Assembly: GCA_046565595.1 (NCBI GenBank)
Contig: JBKHYG010000032.1
Span: forward strand, 1 to 30,210
Direction: 5' to 3'
Length of the DNA: 30,210 nucleotides
Source of the DNA: JBKHYG01 sp046565595
GTDB lineage: Bacteria; Actinomycetota; AC-67
The notes beneath the pieces were generated by a model. It saw only the letters and a list, made by a program, of their open reading frames with translations. It made no database searches and was not told the origin of the DNA. A program made the position numbers and the translations under genes. Position 1 is the first letter of the stretch. Each line of letters opens with the position of its first letter. This document shows, in pieces, positions 21,752-30,210 of the stretch.

Positions 21752-22123
21752 CTGTCCGCAAAGATCCTCGTCGTTGACGACGACCGCGTCATCCAGCAAC
21801 TCATCGAGGTCAATCTCGAACTAGAGGGATACCAGGTCGTGAAGGCGAGTGACGGGGAAGCCGCTCTGGCGATGGTGGCTTCCGAGAAACCAGACCTATT
21901 GATCCTCGATGTGATGATGCCCAAACTGAACGGCAAGGATGTCTGCCGCCGCCTGAAGGGCGAGAAGGAGACCGCCAAACTCCCGATCATCTTCCTGTCC
22001 GCCAAAGCTCAGGAACTCGATGTCGAAGCCGGCCTAGAACTGGGCGCCGACGCCTATGTGACCAAGCCGTTCGACCCTTCGGATCTGCTGGATACGGTCG
22101 CGGACCTGCTGGGGAAGAAGTGA
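21752..22123 (+). CDS. Single-domain response regulator (receiver protein) with CTG start
   Basis: A 123-residue CheY-like receiver with no output domain. Conserved residues are D9, D10 and D11 at the acidic pocket (KILVVDDD), phospho-acceptor D53 (LLILDVMMP), a Ser in IIFLSAK and a Lys in VTKPFD. The first ATG/GTG/TTG codon in frame would be GTG 21839, which would remove the acidic pocket. In frame at 21752 is a CTG preceded by AGGAG with 6-nt spacing, giving a complete N-terminus (SAKILVVDDD). I take CTG as the start. A TAAGAT hexamer at 21715-21720 could be the -10. The stop overlaps the argS start (GTGA). Its kinase is not known; the PdtaS-like kinase in the window normally pairs with an ANTAR protein. 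Confidence 0.87.
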   Translation: MSAKILVVDDDRVIQQLIEVNLELEGYQVVKASDGEAALAMVASEKPDLLILDVMMPKLNGKDVCRRLKGEKETAKLPIIFLSAKAQELDVEAGLELGADAYVTKPFDPSDLLDTVADLLGKK

Positions 22124-23793
22124 TCCAGAGACGGCTCGCGGCCTGGCTGACCGACGCCCTGCTCGGCGCCCAGAAGGATGGGGTCGTGCCCAAGTTCGAT
22201 GTTCCGGCCGTCGAGATGGAACGCCCACGCAAGGCCGACCACGGCGACTGGGCGACCGGGATCGCGATGGTGTGCGCGCGGCCGTCCGGCATGCCCCCAC
22301 GCGAACTCGCCCAGATCATCATCGACCGGTTCGGCGAACACAACGAGGTCCAGGCCCTTGAGATCGCTGGTCCGGGCTTCATCAACATCCGGCTCTCACA
22401 CGCCTGGCTGACCGAGATCGTGCGAGAGGTGATCACCGCCGGTCAAGCCTGGGGCCGCAGCCAGCCGGACGAACCCACGAGTGTCCAGGTCGAGTTCGTG
22501 TCAGCTAACCCGACCGGTCCGATGCACATAGGGCACGGCCGTTGGGCGGCGCTGGGAGACACGATGGCGCGCCTGCTCGAGTGGTCTGGACACGAGGTCT
22601 CTCGCGAGTTCTACATCAACGATTTCGGCGTGCAGATGCGGAAGTTCGCGGAATCGATCGCGGCGCGTTACGACGAGTTGCAGGGGCGCGAAGCCGAGGT
22701 CCCAGAGGGCGGATATCAGGGCGCGTATGTGAAGACGATCGCTGCCGAGATCTATGCCGAGATCGGCGCCCGCGAACTGGATGCCGATGAAGAGGAACGG
22801 CTGAACTTCTTCCGGGCAGAAGGGCAGCGTCGCATGCTGCTCCACCAGCGCTCGACGCTAGAGACCTTCGGGGTCGTGTTCGACAAGTGGTTCAGTGAAC
22901 GCTCGCTGCACGAGCAGGGTGCGGTCCAACGGGTCGTCGAGTTGCTCGCCGAGCTCGGCCACACCTACGAGCACGAAGGGGCGACCTGGCTACGGACCAC
23001 CGATTTCGGCGACGACAAGGACCGGGTGATCGTCCGCTCCACAGACGGCATGCCCGCCTACCTGGCTGCAGATCTGGCGTACTTCCTGGACAAACTTCGC
23101 CGAGGCTTCGAGAAGTGCATCTACCTGGTCGGTGCCGATCATCACGGCTGGAAGCGCGAGATGGAGGCGAGCATCAAGGCGCTCGGTGAGGATCCAGACG
23201 CCCACTGCGAATTCCTGATCGGTCAGATGGTCCACCTGGAGCGTGGCGGCCAGCCGGTCAAGATGAGCAAACGCACGGGCGAGGCGATCACCTTCGACGA
23301 ACTGATCGAAGAGGTCGGAGTTGATGCGACCCGCTATCACTTCCTGCGGGTATCGATGGATCAGACCCTCCGTTTCGATCTGGACGAGGTGATCTCTCAG
23401 ACACAGGAGAACCCCGTCTTCTATGTCCAGTACGCCCATGCCCGCATCCATGCGCTGCTGCGGCGCGCTTCGGAGTCGGGGATCGAACCCACCGCTACCG
23501 ACCAGTTGGCGCTGCACGAGTTGCAACACGACTCGGAGCTGGATCTGCTGCGCAAGATCGCGGAGTTCCCTGAGGTCGTCGAGGTAGCTGCGCGACTACG
23601 GGCACCTCATCGGGTGACCCGGTTCGCAGAGGAGCTTGCTGCAGCCTTCCATGCCTTCTACCGCGACTGCAGGGTCGTCGACACCCAAGAGAGGTCCCTC
23701 ACTGCTGCGCGCCTCGGTCTGGCCGAAGCCGCGCGGATAACCCTCGCTAACGCGCTCGCGATCTGCGGCGTATCGGCTCCGGAGGCTATGTAG
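22120..23793 (+). CDS. argS: Arginyl-tRNA synthetase
   Basis: A 557-residue class I aminoacyl-tRNA synthetase that charges tRNA-Arg. The catalytic motifs are HIGH at 136-139 in VSANPTGPMHIGHGRWAALG and KMSK at 381-384 in VKMSKRTGEA. The N-terminal Add-1 type domain (residues 1-110) and the C-terminal anticodon-binding helical domain (from about 430) with YVQYAHARIHALLRRA are present. Start GTG 22120 overlaps the receiver stop by 4 nt. Its stop TAG directly abuts the lysA ATG. A tRNA-Arg gene lies 450 bp upstream on the other strand. Confidence 0.97.
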   Translation: MIQRRLAAWLTDALLGAQKDGVVPKFDVPAVEMERPRKADHGDWATGIAMVCARPSGMPPRELAQIIIDRFGEHNEVQALEIAGPGFINIRLSHAWLTEIVREVITAGQAWGRSQPDEPTSVQVEFVSANPTGPMHIGHGRWAALGDTMARLLEWSGHEVSREFYINDFGVQMRKFAESIAARYDELQGREAEVPEGGYQGAYVKTIAAEIYAEIGARELDADEEERLNFFRAEGQRRMLLHQRSTLETFGVVFDKWFSERSLHEQGAVQRVVELLAELGHTYEHEGATWLRTTDFGDDKDRVIVRSTDGMPAYLAADLAYFLDKLRRGFEKCIYLVGADHHGWKREMEASIKALGEDPDAHCEFLIGQMVHLERGGQPVKMSKRTGEAITFDELIEEVGVDATRYHFLRVSMDQTLRFDLDEVISQTQENPVFYVQYAHARIHALLRRASESGIEPTATDQLALHELQHDSELDLLRKIAEFPEVVEVAARLRAPHRVTRFAEELAAAFHAFYRDCRVVDTQERSLTAARLGLAEAARITLANALAICGVSAPEAM

Positions 23794-25098
23794 ATGCCGC
23801 ACACCCTCTCACATGTTCTGCCGCATACCGCCAAGGCTCGGGACGACGGGCACCTCGAGGTCGGCGGCGTGGATGTCGTCGAACTGGCGGAACGGTTCGG
23901 CACTCCCTCCTACATCTTCTGCGAGCAGACCTTCCGGGAGCGCGCGCGCGCGTACCGCGAGGCGTACGCGGAGGGGACCGTCTACTACGCGGGCAAGGCG
24001 TTCCTTACCGTCGGCATGGCCAAGATGGTCGCCGAGGAGGGGCTCGGTATGGATGTCGCCAGCGGCGGCGAACTGTATACCGCGCTGAAGGCAGGTTTCC
24101 CGGTCGAAAGGCTCGTGTTCCACGGGAACAACAAGACCACCGAAGAACTCGAGATGGGTCTCGATGGGGGCGTCGGATGCTTCGTATGCGACTCGATCGA
24201 TGAGTTGGAACGACTCGACGAGCTGGCGGGTGCGCGCGGTGTGCGCGCGCCGGTCGTGCTTCGAGTCACCCCTGGCGTCGAAGCCCATACGCACGAGTTC
24301 ATCCAGACCGGCCAGGACGACTCGAAGTTTGGCTGCAACATCGAAGGTGGTGTCGCGCTGGAAGCTGCCAAGCGAGCCTTGGATCTGCCCAACCTCGATC
24401 TGCTGGGTTTCCACTCGCACATCGGGTCGAACATCACCGGACCCGAAGCTTTCCTGCGCACCGCCGAGATCCACGCCGAGTTCTGCCGCTCGGTCAGGGA
24501 CGCGACCGGATATGAGCCCTCGGAACTGAACATGGGCGGCGGACTCGGCATCGCGTACACGCGCGGCGACTATCCCGCTGAGGTCGCGTCCTTCGCCAAG
24601 CAGATGCAGCAGAAGGTTGCCGCAGAGTTCTCCGATCGCGGACTGTCGGTCCCTCGTCTCGCTGTCGAACCGGGGCGATGGTTGATCGCGAACGCGATGC
24701 TCACCCTCTACTCGGTCGGTGTCGTGAAAGAGATCCCAGGCGTCCGCACCTATGTGAGCGTCGACGGTGGCATGAGCGACAACATCCGGCCTTCGCTGTA
24801 CCAGGCCAGGTATGAAGCCCTGATAGCGAACCGTTGCAACGAGCATGGCGACAAGGTGGTGACCATCGCCGGTAGCCACTGCGAGCAGGGCGATCTGCTG
24901 ATCCGCGACATCGCGCTTCCCGGCAACACCCGACGAGGCGATCTGTTGGCGATCCTGGCGACCGGCGCCTACGGCTTCTCGATGGCGAGCAACTACAACC
25001 GGTTCCGTCGCCCTCCGGTCATCGTGGTCGCTGACGGGCGGGCCAGAGAACTGGTTAGGCGCGAGACCTACGAGGATCTGACCGCCCGCGACCTCTAG
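23794..25098 (+). CDS. lysA: Diaminopimelate decarboxylase
   Basis: A 434-residue PLP enzyme of the alanine-racemase fold that converts meso-diaminopimelate to L-lysine. The PLP lysine is Lys68 in YYAGKAFLTVGMAK; DVASGGELYTALKAG, GFHSHIGSNI, MGGGLGI and EPGRWLIANA follow, then the C-terminal GSHCEQGDLL with the catalytic Cys of the partner active site and ASNYNRFRRPP. Length is standard. The ATG is at the very next base after the argS stop. The gene is followed by hom after 34 nt. Confidence 0.97.
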   Translation: MPHTLSHVLPHTAKARDDGHLEVGGVDVVELAERFGTPSYIFCEQTFRERARAYREAYAEGTVYYAGKAFLTVGMAKMVAEEGLGMDVASGGELYTALKAGFPVERLVFHGNNKTTEELEMGLDGGVGCFVCDSIDELERLDELAGARGVRAPVVLRVTPGVEAHTHEFIQTGQDDSKFGCNIEGGVALEAAKRALDLPNLDLLGFHSHIGSNITGPEAFLRTAEIHAEFCRSVRDATGYEPSELNMGGGLGIAYTRGDYPAEVASFAKQMQQKVAAEFSDRGLSVPRLAVEPGRWLIANAMLTLYSVGVVKEIPGVRTYVSVDGGMSDNIRPSLYQARYEALIANRCNEHGDKVVTIAGSHCEQGDLLIRDIALPGNTRRGDLLAILATGAYGFSMASNYNRFRRPPVIVVADGRARELVRRETYEDLTARDL

Positions 25099-25132
25099 AA
25101 GGCTGCCGAGGCCTCACCCTCGGGCGGCTACC

Positions 25133-26434
25133 ATGGCGACCGTGAAGAACACCATCCGGATCGGCCAGCTGGGTTGCGGGATCGTCGGCTCCGCAGCCAT
25201 CCGCATGCTGGATGCCAACGCCGATGACATCCACAAGCGCCTCGGGGTTTCCGTCGGATACGGCCCCATCGCGGTCCGGAGCCTGTCCAAGGAGAGGGAC
25301 ATCCCCGAGGGCTATCAGGATCGACTCACCACCGATCCGAACGCCGTCGTGAACGACCCCGATGTAGACATCATCGTCGAAGCGATGGGCGGGATCGAAC
25401 CGACCCGCACACTGCTGCTGGATGCGATCGCCAACGGCAAACATGTCGTCACCGCCAACAAAGAGCTCCTTGCGACACTCGGCCAGGAACTCTTCGACGC
25501 GGCAGATCGGGCCGGAGTAGACATCTATTACGAGGCGGCGGTCGCCGGAGGCGTGCCGTTGATCCGGCCCCTGAAGGAATCGCTGGTGGGCGAGCGGATC
25601 TCTAAGGTCATGGGGATCGTGAACGGGACCACCAATTACATCCTGACCCGGATGGAACAGGACGGTTTGGATTTCGGTCAGGCGTTGGCCTTGGCTGAAG
25701 AACTGGGATACACCGAGCTCGATCCTTCGGCGGACATCGAGGGTTTCGATGCTGCTAGCAAGGCCGCCATCCTGGCGAGCATCGCGTTCAACGCTCGGGT
25801 CGTGGCCGGCGATGTGCACCGAGAGGGCATCAGCCATATCCGGTCCAGCGATATGGCCTTCGCCAAGCGTCTCGGCTACACGATCAAGCTGCTAGCCATC
25901 GCTGAGGAACAGGACGGCGAGATCGCGGTGCGCGTCCATCCCGCGATGGTGCCGACGAGTCATCCGCTCGCGAGCGTCAACGAGAACCTGAACGCGGTCT
26001 TCGTCGAAGGCGAACGCGTCGGAGAGCTGATGTTCTATGGGCGCGGAGCCGGCGGAGGCCCGACCGGCACCAGCATCGTCGGTGATGTCCTGACGATCGC
26101 CCGCAACATCGTGACCGGCGGACGAGGACCAGGCTGCACCTGTAACACGACCAAGAAGGTCCGCTCGATCGAGGACAACTTCGCGCAGTACTACCTGTTG
26201 CTCGAGGTGGCTGACGAGGCCGGCGTGCTGGCGACCATCGCTCAGACCTTCGGAGACCACGATGTCTCGATAAAGAGCGTCTGGCAGGAGGGCCATGGAG
26301 ACGACGCGCAGCTCGTCTTGATCACGCACCGGGCTCTGGAGAAGAACATCCAGCAGACGCTCGTGTCGTTGCGGAACCACAAACAGGTGCGCGAGGTCGC
26401 GAGCGTCCTGCGTGTCGAGGGCGGCGAGGCGTGA
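25133..26434 (+). CDS. hom: Homoserine dehydrogenase with ACT domain
   Basis: A 433-residue enzyme reducing aspartate semialdehyde to homoserine with NAD(P)H. The dinucleotide site is GQLGCGIVGSAAIRML near residue 10; VTANKELLA and the family signature GIVNGTTNYILTRM follow. The catalytic region spans about 145-320. The C-terminal ACT domain begins at YYLLLEVADEAGVLATIAQTF, which in actinobacteria mediates threonine feedback inhibition. Start ATG 25133 has no strong ribosome binding site, only GGGCGG. The stop overlaps thrC (GTGA). Confidence 0.96.
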   Translation: MATVKNTIRIGQLGCGIVGSAAIRMLDANADDIHKRLGVSVGYGPIAVRSLSKERDIPEGYQDRLTTDPNAVVNDPDVDIIVEAMGGIEPTRTLLLDAIANGKHVVTANKELLATLGQELFDAADRAGVDIYYEAAVAGGVPLIRPLKESLVGERISKVMGIVNGTTNYILTRMEQDGLDFGQALALAEELGYTELDPSADIEGFDAASKAAILASIAFNARVVAGDVHREGISHIRSSDMAFAKRLGYTIKLLAIAEEQDGEIAVRVHPAMVPTSHPLASVNENLNAVFVEGERVGELMFYGRGAGGGPTGTSIVGDVLTIARNIVTGGRGPGCTCNTTKKVRSIEDNFAQYYLLLEVADEAGVLATIAQTFGDHDVSIKSVWQEGHGDDAQLVLITHRALEKNIQQTLVSLRNHKQVREVASVLRVEGGEA

Positions 26435-27498
26435 ACCAGGTCGCGTCTCGCCAATGGCGCGGCCTCATCGAGGAGTATCGCGACCGGCTGCCGGTCAGCG
26501 ATCCGACCCCGGTGGTCACGCTCCGCGAGGGCGGCACACCCCTGACGCTGTCCGAGCGTCTCTCTGAACGGATCGGCGCAGAGGTCTGGTTGAAGTACGA
26601 GGGAGCCAATCCGACGGGCTCGTTCAAGGATCGCGGCATGACGATGGCCATCACCAAGGCCGTCGAAGAAGGCTCGCAGGCGGTCATCTGCGCTTCGACC
26701 GGCAACACGAGCGCGAGCGCGGCGGCGTACGCCGCGAAGGCCGGCATCACCTGTGCCGTCCTGGTTCCCGCGGGCAAGATCGCTCTGGGCAAGCTGGCAC
26801 AGGCCCTTGTGCACGGAGCGACGCTATTGCAGGTCGAGGCGAACTTCGACCGTGCGTTGGATATGGCTCGGGAACTGGTGGCGAGATACCCGGTGACACT
26901 GGTCAACAGCGTCAACCCGTACCGGATCGAGGGCCAGAAGACCGCCGCCTTCGAGATCGTCGAGATGCTCGGTCAAGCTCCCGACTATCACCTGATGCCC
27001 GTCGGCAACGCGGGCAACATCACCGCCTACTGGAAGGGGTACCGGGAGGATCGGGACGCAGGCAACATCGGGTCGCTTCCTCGCATGTTCGGCTTCCAAG
27101 CGGCCGGAGCTGCCCCGATCGTCCTCGGGCATCCGGTTGAGAACCCGTCCACGATCGCGACCGCGATCCGCATCGGCAAGCCAGCCTCGTGGGAGCAAGC
27201 GGTCGAAGCTGCGGAACAGAGCGAAGGCCAGATCCGTGCGGTCACCGACCGAGAGATCTTGAACGCGTACAGGATGCTCGCTCGCGAAGGGATCTTCTGC
27301 GAGATGGCATCGGCAGCCTCGGTTGCCGGGCTGCTCAGCCTCCACGAGGAGAACATGATCGCGTCGGGCACGAAGGTCGTCTGCGTCCTGACAGGACACG
27401 GCCTCAAGGATCCCGACTGGGCGATGCGAGGAGCCCCGACCCCGGTCCAGATCGATGCCGATGTCGAACAGGCCGCGAGCATCCTCGGACTCTCATGA
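26431..27498 (+). CDS. thrC: Threonine synthase
   Basis: A 355-residue PLP enzyme converting O-phosphohomoserine to threonine. The PLP lysine is Lys66 in SFKDRGMTMA, the phosphate-binding loop is STGNTSASAAAYAAKAG, and the C-terminal VLTGHGLKDP is diagnostic of the family. The length fits the short class of threonine synthases. Start GTG 26431 overlaps hom by 4 nt, and its stop overlaps thrB by ATGA. So hom, thrC and thrB are translated as a unit. Confidence 0.96.
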   Translation: MNQVASRQWRGLIEEYRDRLPVSDPTPVVTLREGGTPLTLSERLSERIGAEVWLKYEGANPTGSFKDRGMTMAITKAVEEGSQAVICASTGNTSASAAAYAAKAGITCAVLVPAGKIALGKLAQALVHGATLLQVEANFDRALDMARELVARYPVTLVNSVNPYRIEGQKTAAFEIVEMLGQAPDYHLMPVGNAGNITAYWKGYREDRDAGNIGSLPRMFGFQAAGAAPIVLGHPVENPSTIATAIRIGKPASWEQAVEAAEQSEGQIRAVTDREILNAYRMLAREGIFCEMASAASVAGLLSLHEENMIASGTKVVCVLTGHGLKDPDWAMRGAPTPVQIDADVEQAASILGLS

Positions 27499-28403
27499 AG
27501 GTACGGGTCGAGGTCCCGGCGACCGTGGCCAACCTCGGTCCAGGTTTCGATTCGGTCGGGCTCGCGGTCGACATGGCCACGGTCGTCGAGGTCGAGTTGA
27601 CCGGCGGTCAGATCGTCGTAGAGAACCGGGGAGCGTGGGCGGATGCGCTGGCAGACGCTCCGACCGATGAGACCAACCTGCTGGCTCGAGCATTCCTAGC
27701 TGCCGTGGGCGGTGAGGCTCCCGAAGGCGTCAGGTTCGTGCAGGACCTGCAGGCCCCCGTCGGCAGGGGATTCGGTTCGAGCGCCGCCGCGATCGTCGCA
27801 GGCATCGTCGCCGCGGATGCGCTCGGCTTGTGCGCGCCGGACACCGACCTGCTGGGTTTGGCGGTTGCCTTGGAAGGGCATCCTGACAATGTGTCGCCTT
27901 GTCTGCTGGGAGGGATCACCGCGACCGCGGGCGAAACGACGATCCGTATCGCCCCTCCCACGGATTGGGTGTCGCTGCTTGCGGTGGCGCCTGCGGCCGA
28001 GGGCACCATGGAGTCCCGAACGCGACTGCCGGACACCTATCCCCGGAGAGAGGTTGCAGGACAGGCTGCCCGCGCCGCGCTGCTTGGTTTCGCTCTAGGC
28101 ACCGGAGATCTGGATGCGCTGTTCGAGGGAACCGAGGATATGATGCATCAGCCGACCCGATTCGCTGCGCTACCCGAGTCCGCGCAGATGGTGAAGGAGT
28201 GGCGAGAGGTTGGAGTAGCGGCCTTCCTATCTGGAGCCGGTCCGAGCATCGCCGCCATCGTGTCGAAGGCAGACGCCGAGGATCTGGCTGACCGTTTCGC
28301 TGCGTCTGCGCCGGCGGGTTGGGATGTTCGAGCTTGCCCCCTTCGCACCCAGGGAGCGAGAGCGCTGCCAGCCGAAGCCCGCTCGCCAACGGGTCTATCC
28401 TGA
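27495..28403 (+). CDS. thrB: Homoserine kinase
   Basis: A 302-residue GHMP kinase that phosphorylates homoserine. Motif 1 is VPATVANLGPGFDSVGLA near the N-terminus, motif 2 (phosphate loop) is PVGRGFGSSAAAIVAGI, and motif 3 is AFLSGAGPSIAAIV. ATG 27495 overlaps the thrC stop by 4 nt. The frame reads back into thrC, but homology begins at this ATG. The last 20 residues (TQGARALPAEARSPTG) are unlike the family and may be disordered. Confidence 0.95.
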   Translation: MKVRVEVPATVANLGPGFDSVGLAVDMATVVEVELTGGQIVVENRGAWADALADAPTDETNLLARAFLAAVGGEAPEGVRFVQDLQAPVGRGFGSSAAAIVAGIVAADALGLCAPDTDLLGLAVALEGHPDNVSPCLLGGITATAGETTIRIAPPTDWVSLLAVAPAAEGTMESRTRLPDTYPRREVAGQAARAALLGFALGTGDLDALFEGTEDMMHQPTRFAALPESAQMVKEWREVGVAAFLSGAGPSIAAIVSKADAEDLADRFAASAPAGWDVRACPLRTQGARALPAEARSPTGLS

Positions 28404-28438
28404 CCTCGAAGAGGATCGTCTACGAAGAGGAGTTTCCG

Positions 28439-29227
28439 GTGGTCACCATCGCTCACATCAGTGACCTGCATGTAGGGTCGGTGCACTTCGTGCCCAACCT
28501 GATGAACAGGGTCATCTCCGAGTTGAACGAACTAGACCCGGATCTGATCCTCTGCACCGGTGATATCACAGACTCTGGTCTGGTCGGCGAATACAAGACC
28601 GCGAAGGCTTACCTCGAGCAGTTCCACAACCGCGTCGTCGCGGTTCCGGGCAACCACGACTCGAAGAATGTCGGGTGGGTCCACTTCGAAGAGTTGATCG
28701 GTCCTCGCCACTGGAAGGTTGAGCTCCCAGAGGACATCATCGTGGTCGGAGCTGACTCTTCAGAACCCGACCTGAACGAGGGCCAGATCGGGCGCGAGAG
28801 GTACCCGTGGATCATCGAACAGTTCGCGCAGCCCGCACGGCTTCGTATCTACGCGCATCATCATCACCTGATGCCGATACCAGGAGCAGGTCGCGAACGC
28901 AGCACCGTCGCCGATGCTGGTGATCTGCTCGAGGTACTGATCCGCAGCGGGGTTGGGCTCGCCCTGACCGGACACAAACATGTGCCTTGGGTCTGGCGGC
29001 TGGAGGATCTGTACATCGCCAACGCAGGAACCGCGGCCAGCCTCAAGGTCCGCGGCCACACGCGGCCCGCTTACAACATCGTGCATGTCGTCGGCTCCGA
29101 GGTGACCATCACGCAGAAACTGCCCTTCGGGCCCAGCCAGAAGATCGCGCACTTCGACATCGATTCCGGTGAGCAGTACCACAGGGAACTCGAGACGCTG
29201 ATAAGCGAAGACCCGCAGGGGGTCTGA
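28439..29227 (+). CDS. Metallophosphoesterase
   Basis: A 262-residue calcineurin-like phosphoesterase of the class III cyclic nucleotide phosphodiesterase type (CpdA-like). Metal ligands appear in order: ISDLHVG (Asp9, His11), CTGDITDSG, PGNHD, AHHHH and GHKH. The GTG at 28439 has GAGGAG exactly 6 nt upstream, so I prefer it over longer upstream starts. Start is 35 nt after thrB. The true substrate (cyclic nucleotide, phospholipid headgroup, or the product of the neighbouring gene) is open. The stop overlaps the next gene by one base (TGATG). Confidence 0.88.
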   Translation: MVTIAHISDLHVGSVHFVPNLMNRVISELNELDPDLILCTGDITDSGLVGEYKTAKAYLEQFHNRVVAVPGNHDSKNVGWVHFEELIGPRHWKVELPEDIIVVGADSSEPDLNEGQIGRERYPWIIEQFAQPARLRIYAHHHHLMPIPGAGRERSTVADAGDLLEVLIRSGVGLALTGHKHVPWVWRLEDLYIANAGTAASLKVRGHTRPAYNIVHVVGSEVTITQKLPFGPSQKIAHFDIDSGEQYHRELETLISEDPQGV

Positions 29228-30210
29228 TGCGCACGGTCGTGCTCGTCGACGGAGAGCACTACCCGCCGGTCACCCGCGAGGCAGTCGCCGCCGCAACAGC
29301 CGCCGGGCACTCTGTCATAGGAGCTGCCTTCCTTGGTGGCAAAGAGAAGCTCAGGGGCGAACCCATCTTGCCCGAGATCGATCTGGAGGTGGGTGCGAGC
29401 CTGGTCGGCAGTCTGCGTCAGGCCCTGGACCGTTTCGCCCCCGAGGTCGTCCTCGATCTGTCCGATGCGCCGGTCCTCGGATCGGCCGACCGCATGATGC
29501 TGGCCTCGGTCGCTCTGTCTCGAGGCGTCAGGTATCAGGGCCGCGGATTCCAACTCGATCCGCCCGAGCGACCACGCCTGAGTTCTGCGCGAACGGTCTC
29601 GGTGATCGGCAGCGGCAAGAGGACCGGCAAGACCGCGATCTGCGCAGAACTTGCCCGAGAGACGCGCCGTCGCGGCCAGGTTCCCTTGATCGTTGCGATG
29701 GGCAGGGGAGGTCCGCCCGAACCTGTGGTGACCCGAGGCGCGGATCAGCCCTTGAGCGTCGAGACGCTGATAGCGCTCGCCGAAGCTGGCGAACATGCCA
29801 GCACCGACGCCTACGAGGACGCGATCGTCGCCCGGTGCACGACGGTGGGAGCGCGACGCGGGGGAGCGGGCTTGAACGGGCAGCCGTACACGCACACGGT
29901 CCACGAGGCGATCGAGTTGGCAGAGAAGGAACCTCACGATGTGATGTTCCTGGAAGGCTCGGGAACCGCGATACCTCCCGCCTCTGGCGATTCGACGGTC
30001 TTGGTCATCGGCGCGGCAACCACCGACGAGGACCTCTACTCGGGTCTCTGCGACATCAGATTCATCGACGCTCATGCGATGATCCTCACGGCCACCGACG
30101 CTCCCGGATACGAGCCTTCGCGGCGTTTACACCAGATCGAACAGCGCTACGCGCGCCTCGAACTCGATTTGCCGCTCGCGGTACGCACGGTGTTCGAGCT
30201 CGAACCGCTC
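29227..30210 (+). CDS. Cyclic 2,3-diphosphoglycerate synthetase-like protein (runs off the right edge)
   Basis: The first 328 residues of a longer protein. It begins MRTVVLVDGEHYPPVTREAV and has a central P-loop, IGSGKRTGKTAICAELAR, then AMGRGGPPEP and an MFLEGSGTAIPP segment. This matches the family of cyclic 2,3-diphosphoglycerate synthetases of methanogens, ATP-dependent enzymes that cyclise 2,3-diphosphoglycerate; bacterial members are mostly uncharacterised. ATG 29227 overlaps the metallophosphoesterase stop (TGATG), so the two are coupled. The rest of the C-terminal domain lies beyond 30210. Confidence 0.8.
   Translation, partial: MRTVVLVDGEHYPPVTREAVAAATAAGHSVIGAAFLGGKEKLRGEPILPEIDLEVGASLVGSLRQALDRFAPEVVLDLSDAPVLGSADRMMLASVALSRGVRYQGRGFQLDPPERPRLSSARTVSVIGSGKRTGKTAICAELARETRRRGQVPLIVAMGRGGPPEPVVTRGADQPLSVETLIALAEAGEHASTDAYEDAIVARCTTVGARRGGAGLNGQPYTHTVHEAIELAEKEPHDVMFLEGSGTAIPPASGDSTVLVIGAATTDEDLYSGLCDIRFIDAHAMILTATDAPGYEPSRRLHQIEQRYARLELDLPLAVRTVFELEPL

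Noticed and set aside
23809..24879. 356-codon minus-strand ORF
   Set aside because: Entirely antisense to lysA, with no independent motif.
1..30210. CRISPR arrays, insertion sequences, prophage or integrated elements
   Set aside because: No regularly spaced repeats, transposase, integrase or target-site duplications were seen; the tRNA-Arg has no adjacent integrase or repeated 3' end.

Overview
The window looks like high-GC chromosome from a member of the Actinomycetota. It carries a WhiB1-type Wbl protein, a BldC-type regulator, a PdtaS-type histidine kinase, a ClpS-DUF2017 pair, an RsrA/RshA-type zinc anti-sigma factor and the run argS-lysA-hom-thrC-thrB. I saw no insertion sequence, phage gene or CRISPR array. 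The class of actinobacterium cannot be read from this sequence. A UGA-interrupted SelW-like gene indicates that the organism probably decodes selenocysteine.

Layout. 1-2810: the start of a secreted coiled-coil gene cut by the window edge, a DUF3179 lipoprotein and a secreted BNR-repeat protein. 2852-3727: a SigR/SigH-type redox sigma factor with its anti-sigma factor, preceded by an exact GGAAT-N18-GTT promoter; the same motif precedes the DUF3179 gene. 3724-6617: two overlapping membrane HD-domain genes (one canonical HD-GYP, one degenerate), preceded by a strong hairpin, a 24-codon hydrophobic peptide ORF and a structured leader of about 190 nt. 6713-7686: BldC-like regulator and an unrecognised two-part protein. 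7849-10321: crotonase-family enzyme and acyl-CoA carboxylase beta subunit. 10318-11117: ClpS and DUF2017. 11132-12484: secreted protein with repeated beta-sandwich domains. 12682-14332: single-domain biotin carrier and PdtaS-like kinase. 14353-14798: WhiB1-like protein coupled to a small membrane protein. 14909-16771: GDPD phosphodiesterase, lipid kinase and the selenoprotein. 16834-18803: DUF2007 protein coupled to an FAD-linked oxidase. 18800-21511: three prepilin-like genes. 21597-21668: tRNA-Arg(CCG). 21752-30210: receiver protein (CTG start), argS, lysA, hom, thrC, thrB, metallophosphoesterase and a cyclic 2,3-diphosphoglycerate synthetase-like gene cut by the right edge.

How the genes work together. 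The sigma/anti-sigma pair should answer thiol oxidation, and DUF3179 is a predicted target. The carboxylase beta subunit, crotonase and biotin carrier suggest acyl-CoA metabolism. LysA makes lysine from diaminopimelate and Hom-ThrB-ThrC make threonine, while ArgS charges arginine tRNA. The operon from 21752 to the window end is tightly packed, mostly with 1-4 nt overlaps.

The least ordinary features are the selenocysteine gene with a GGUCU-loop SECIS hairpin directly after the UGA, the leader RNA/peptide/hairpin arrangement ahead of the HD-GYP pair, the redox-type promoter on DUF3179, and non-canonical starts (CTG for the receiver, possibly ATT for the kinase).
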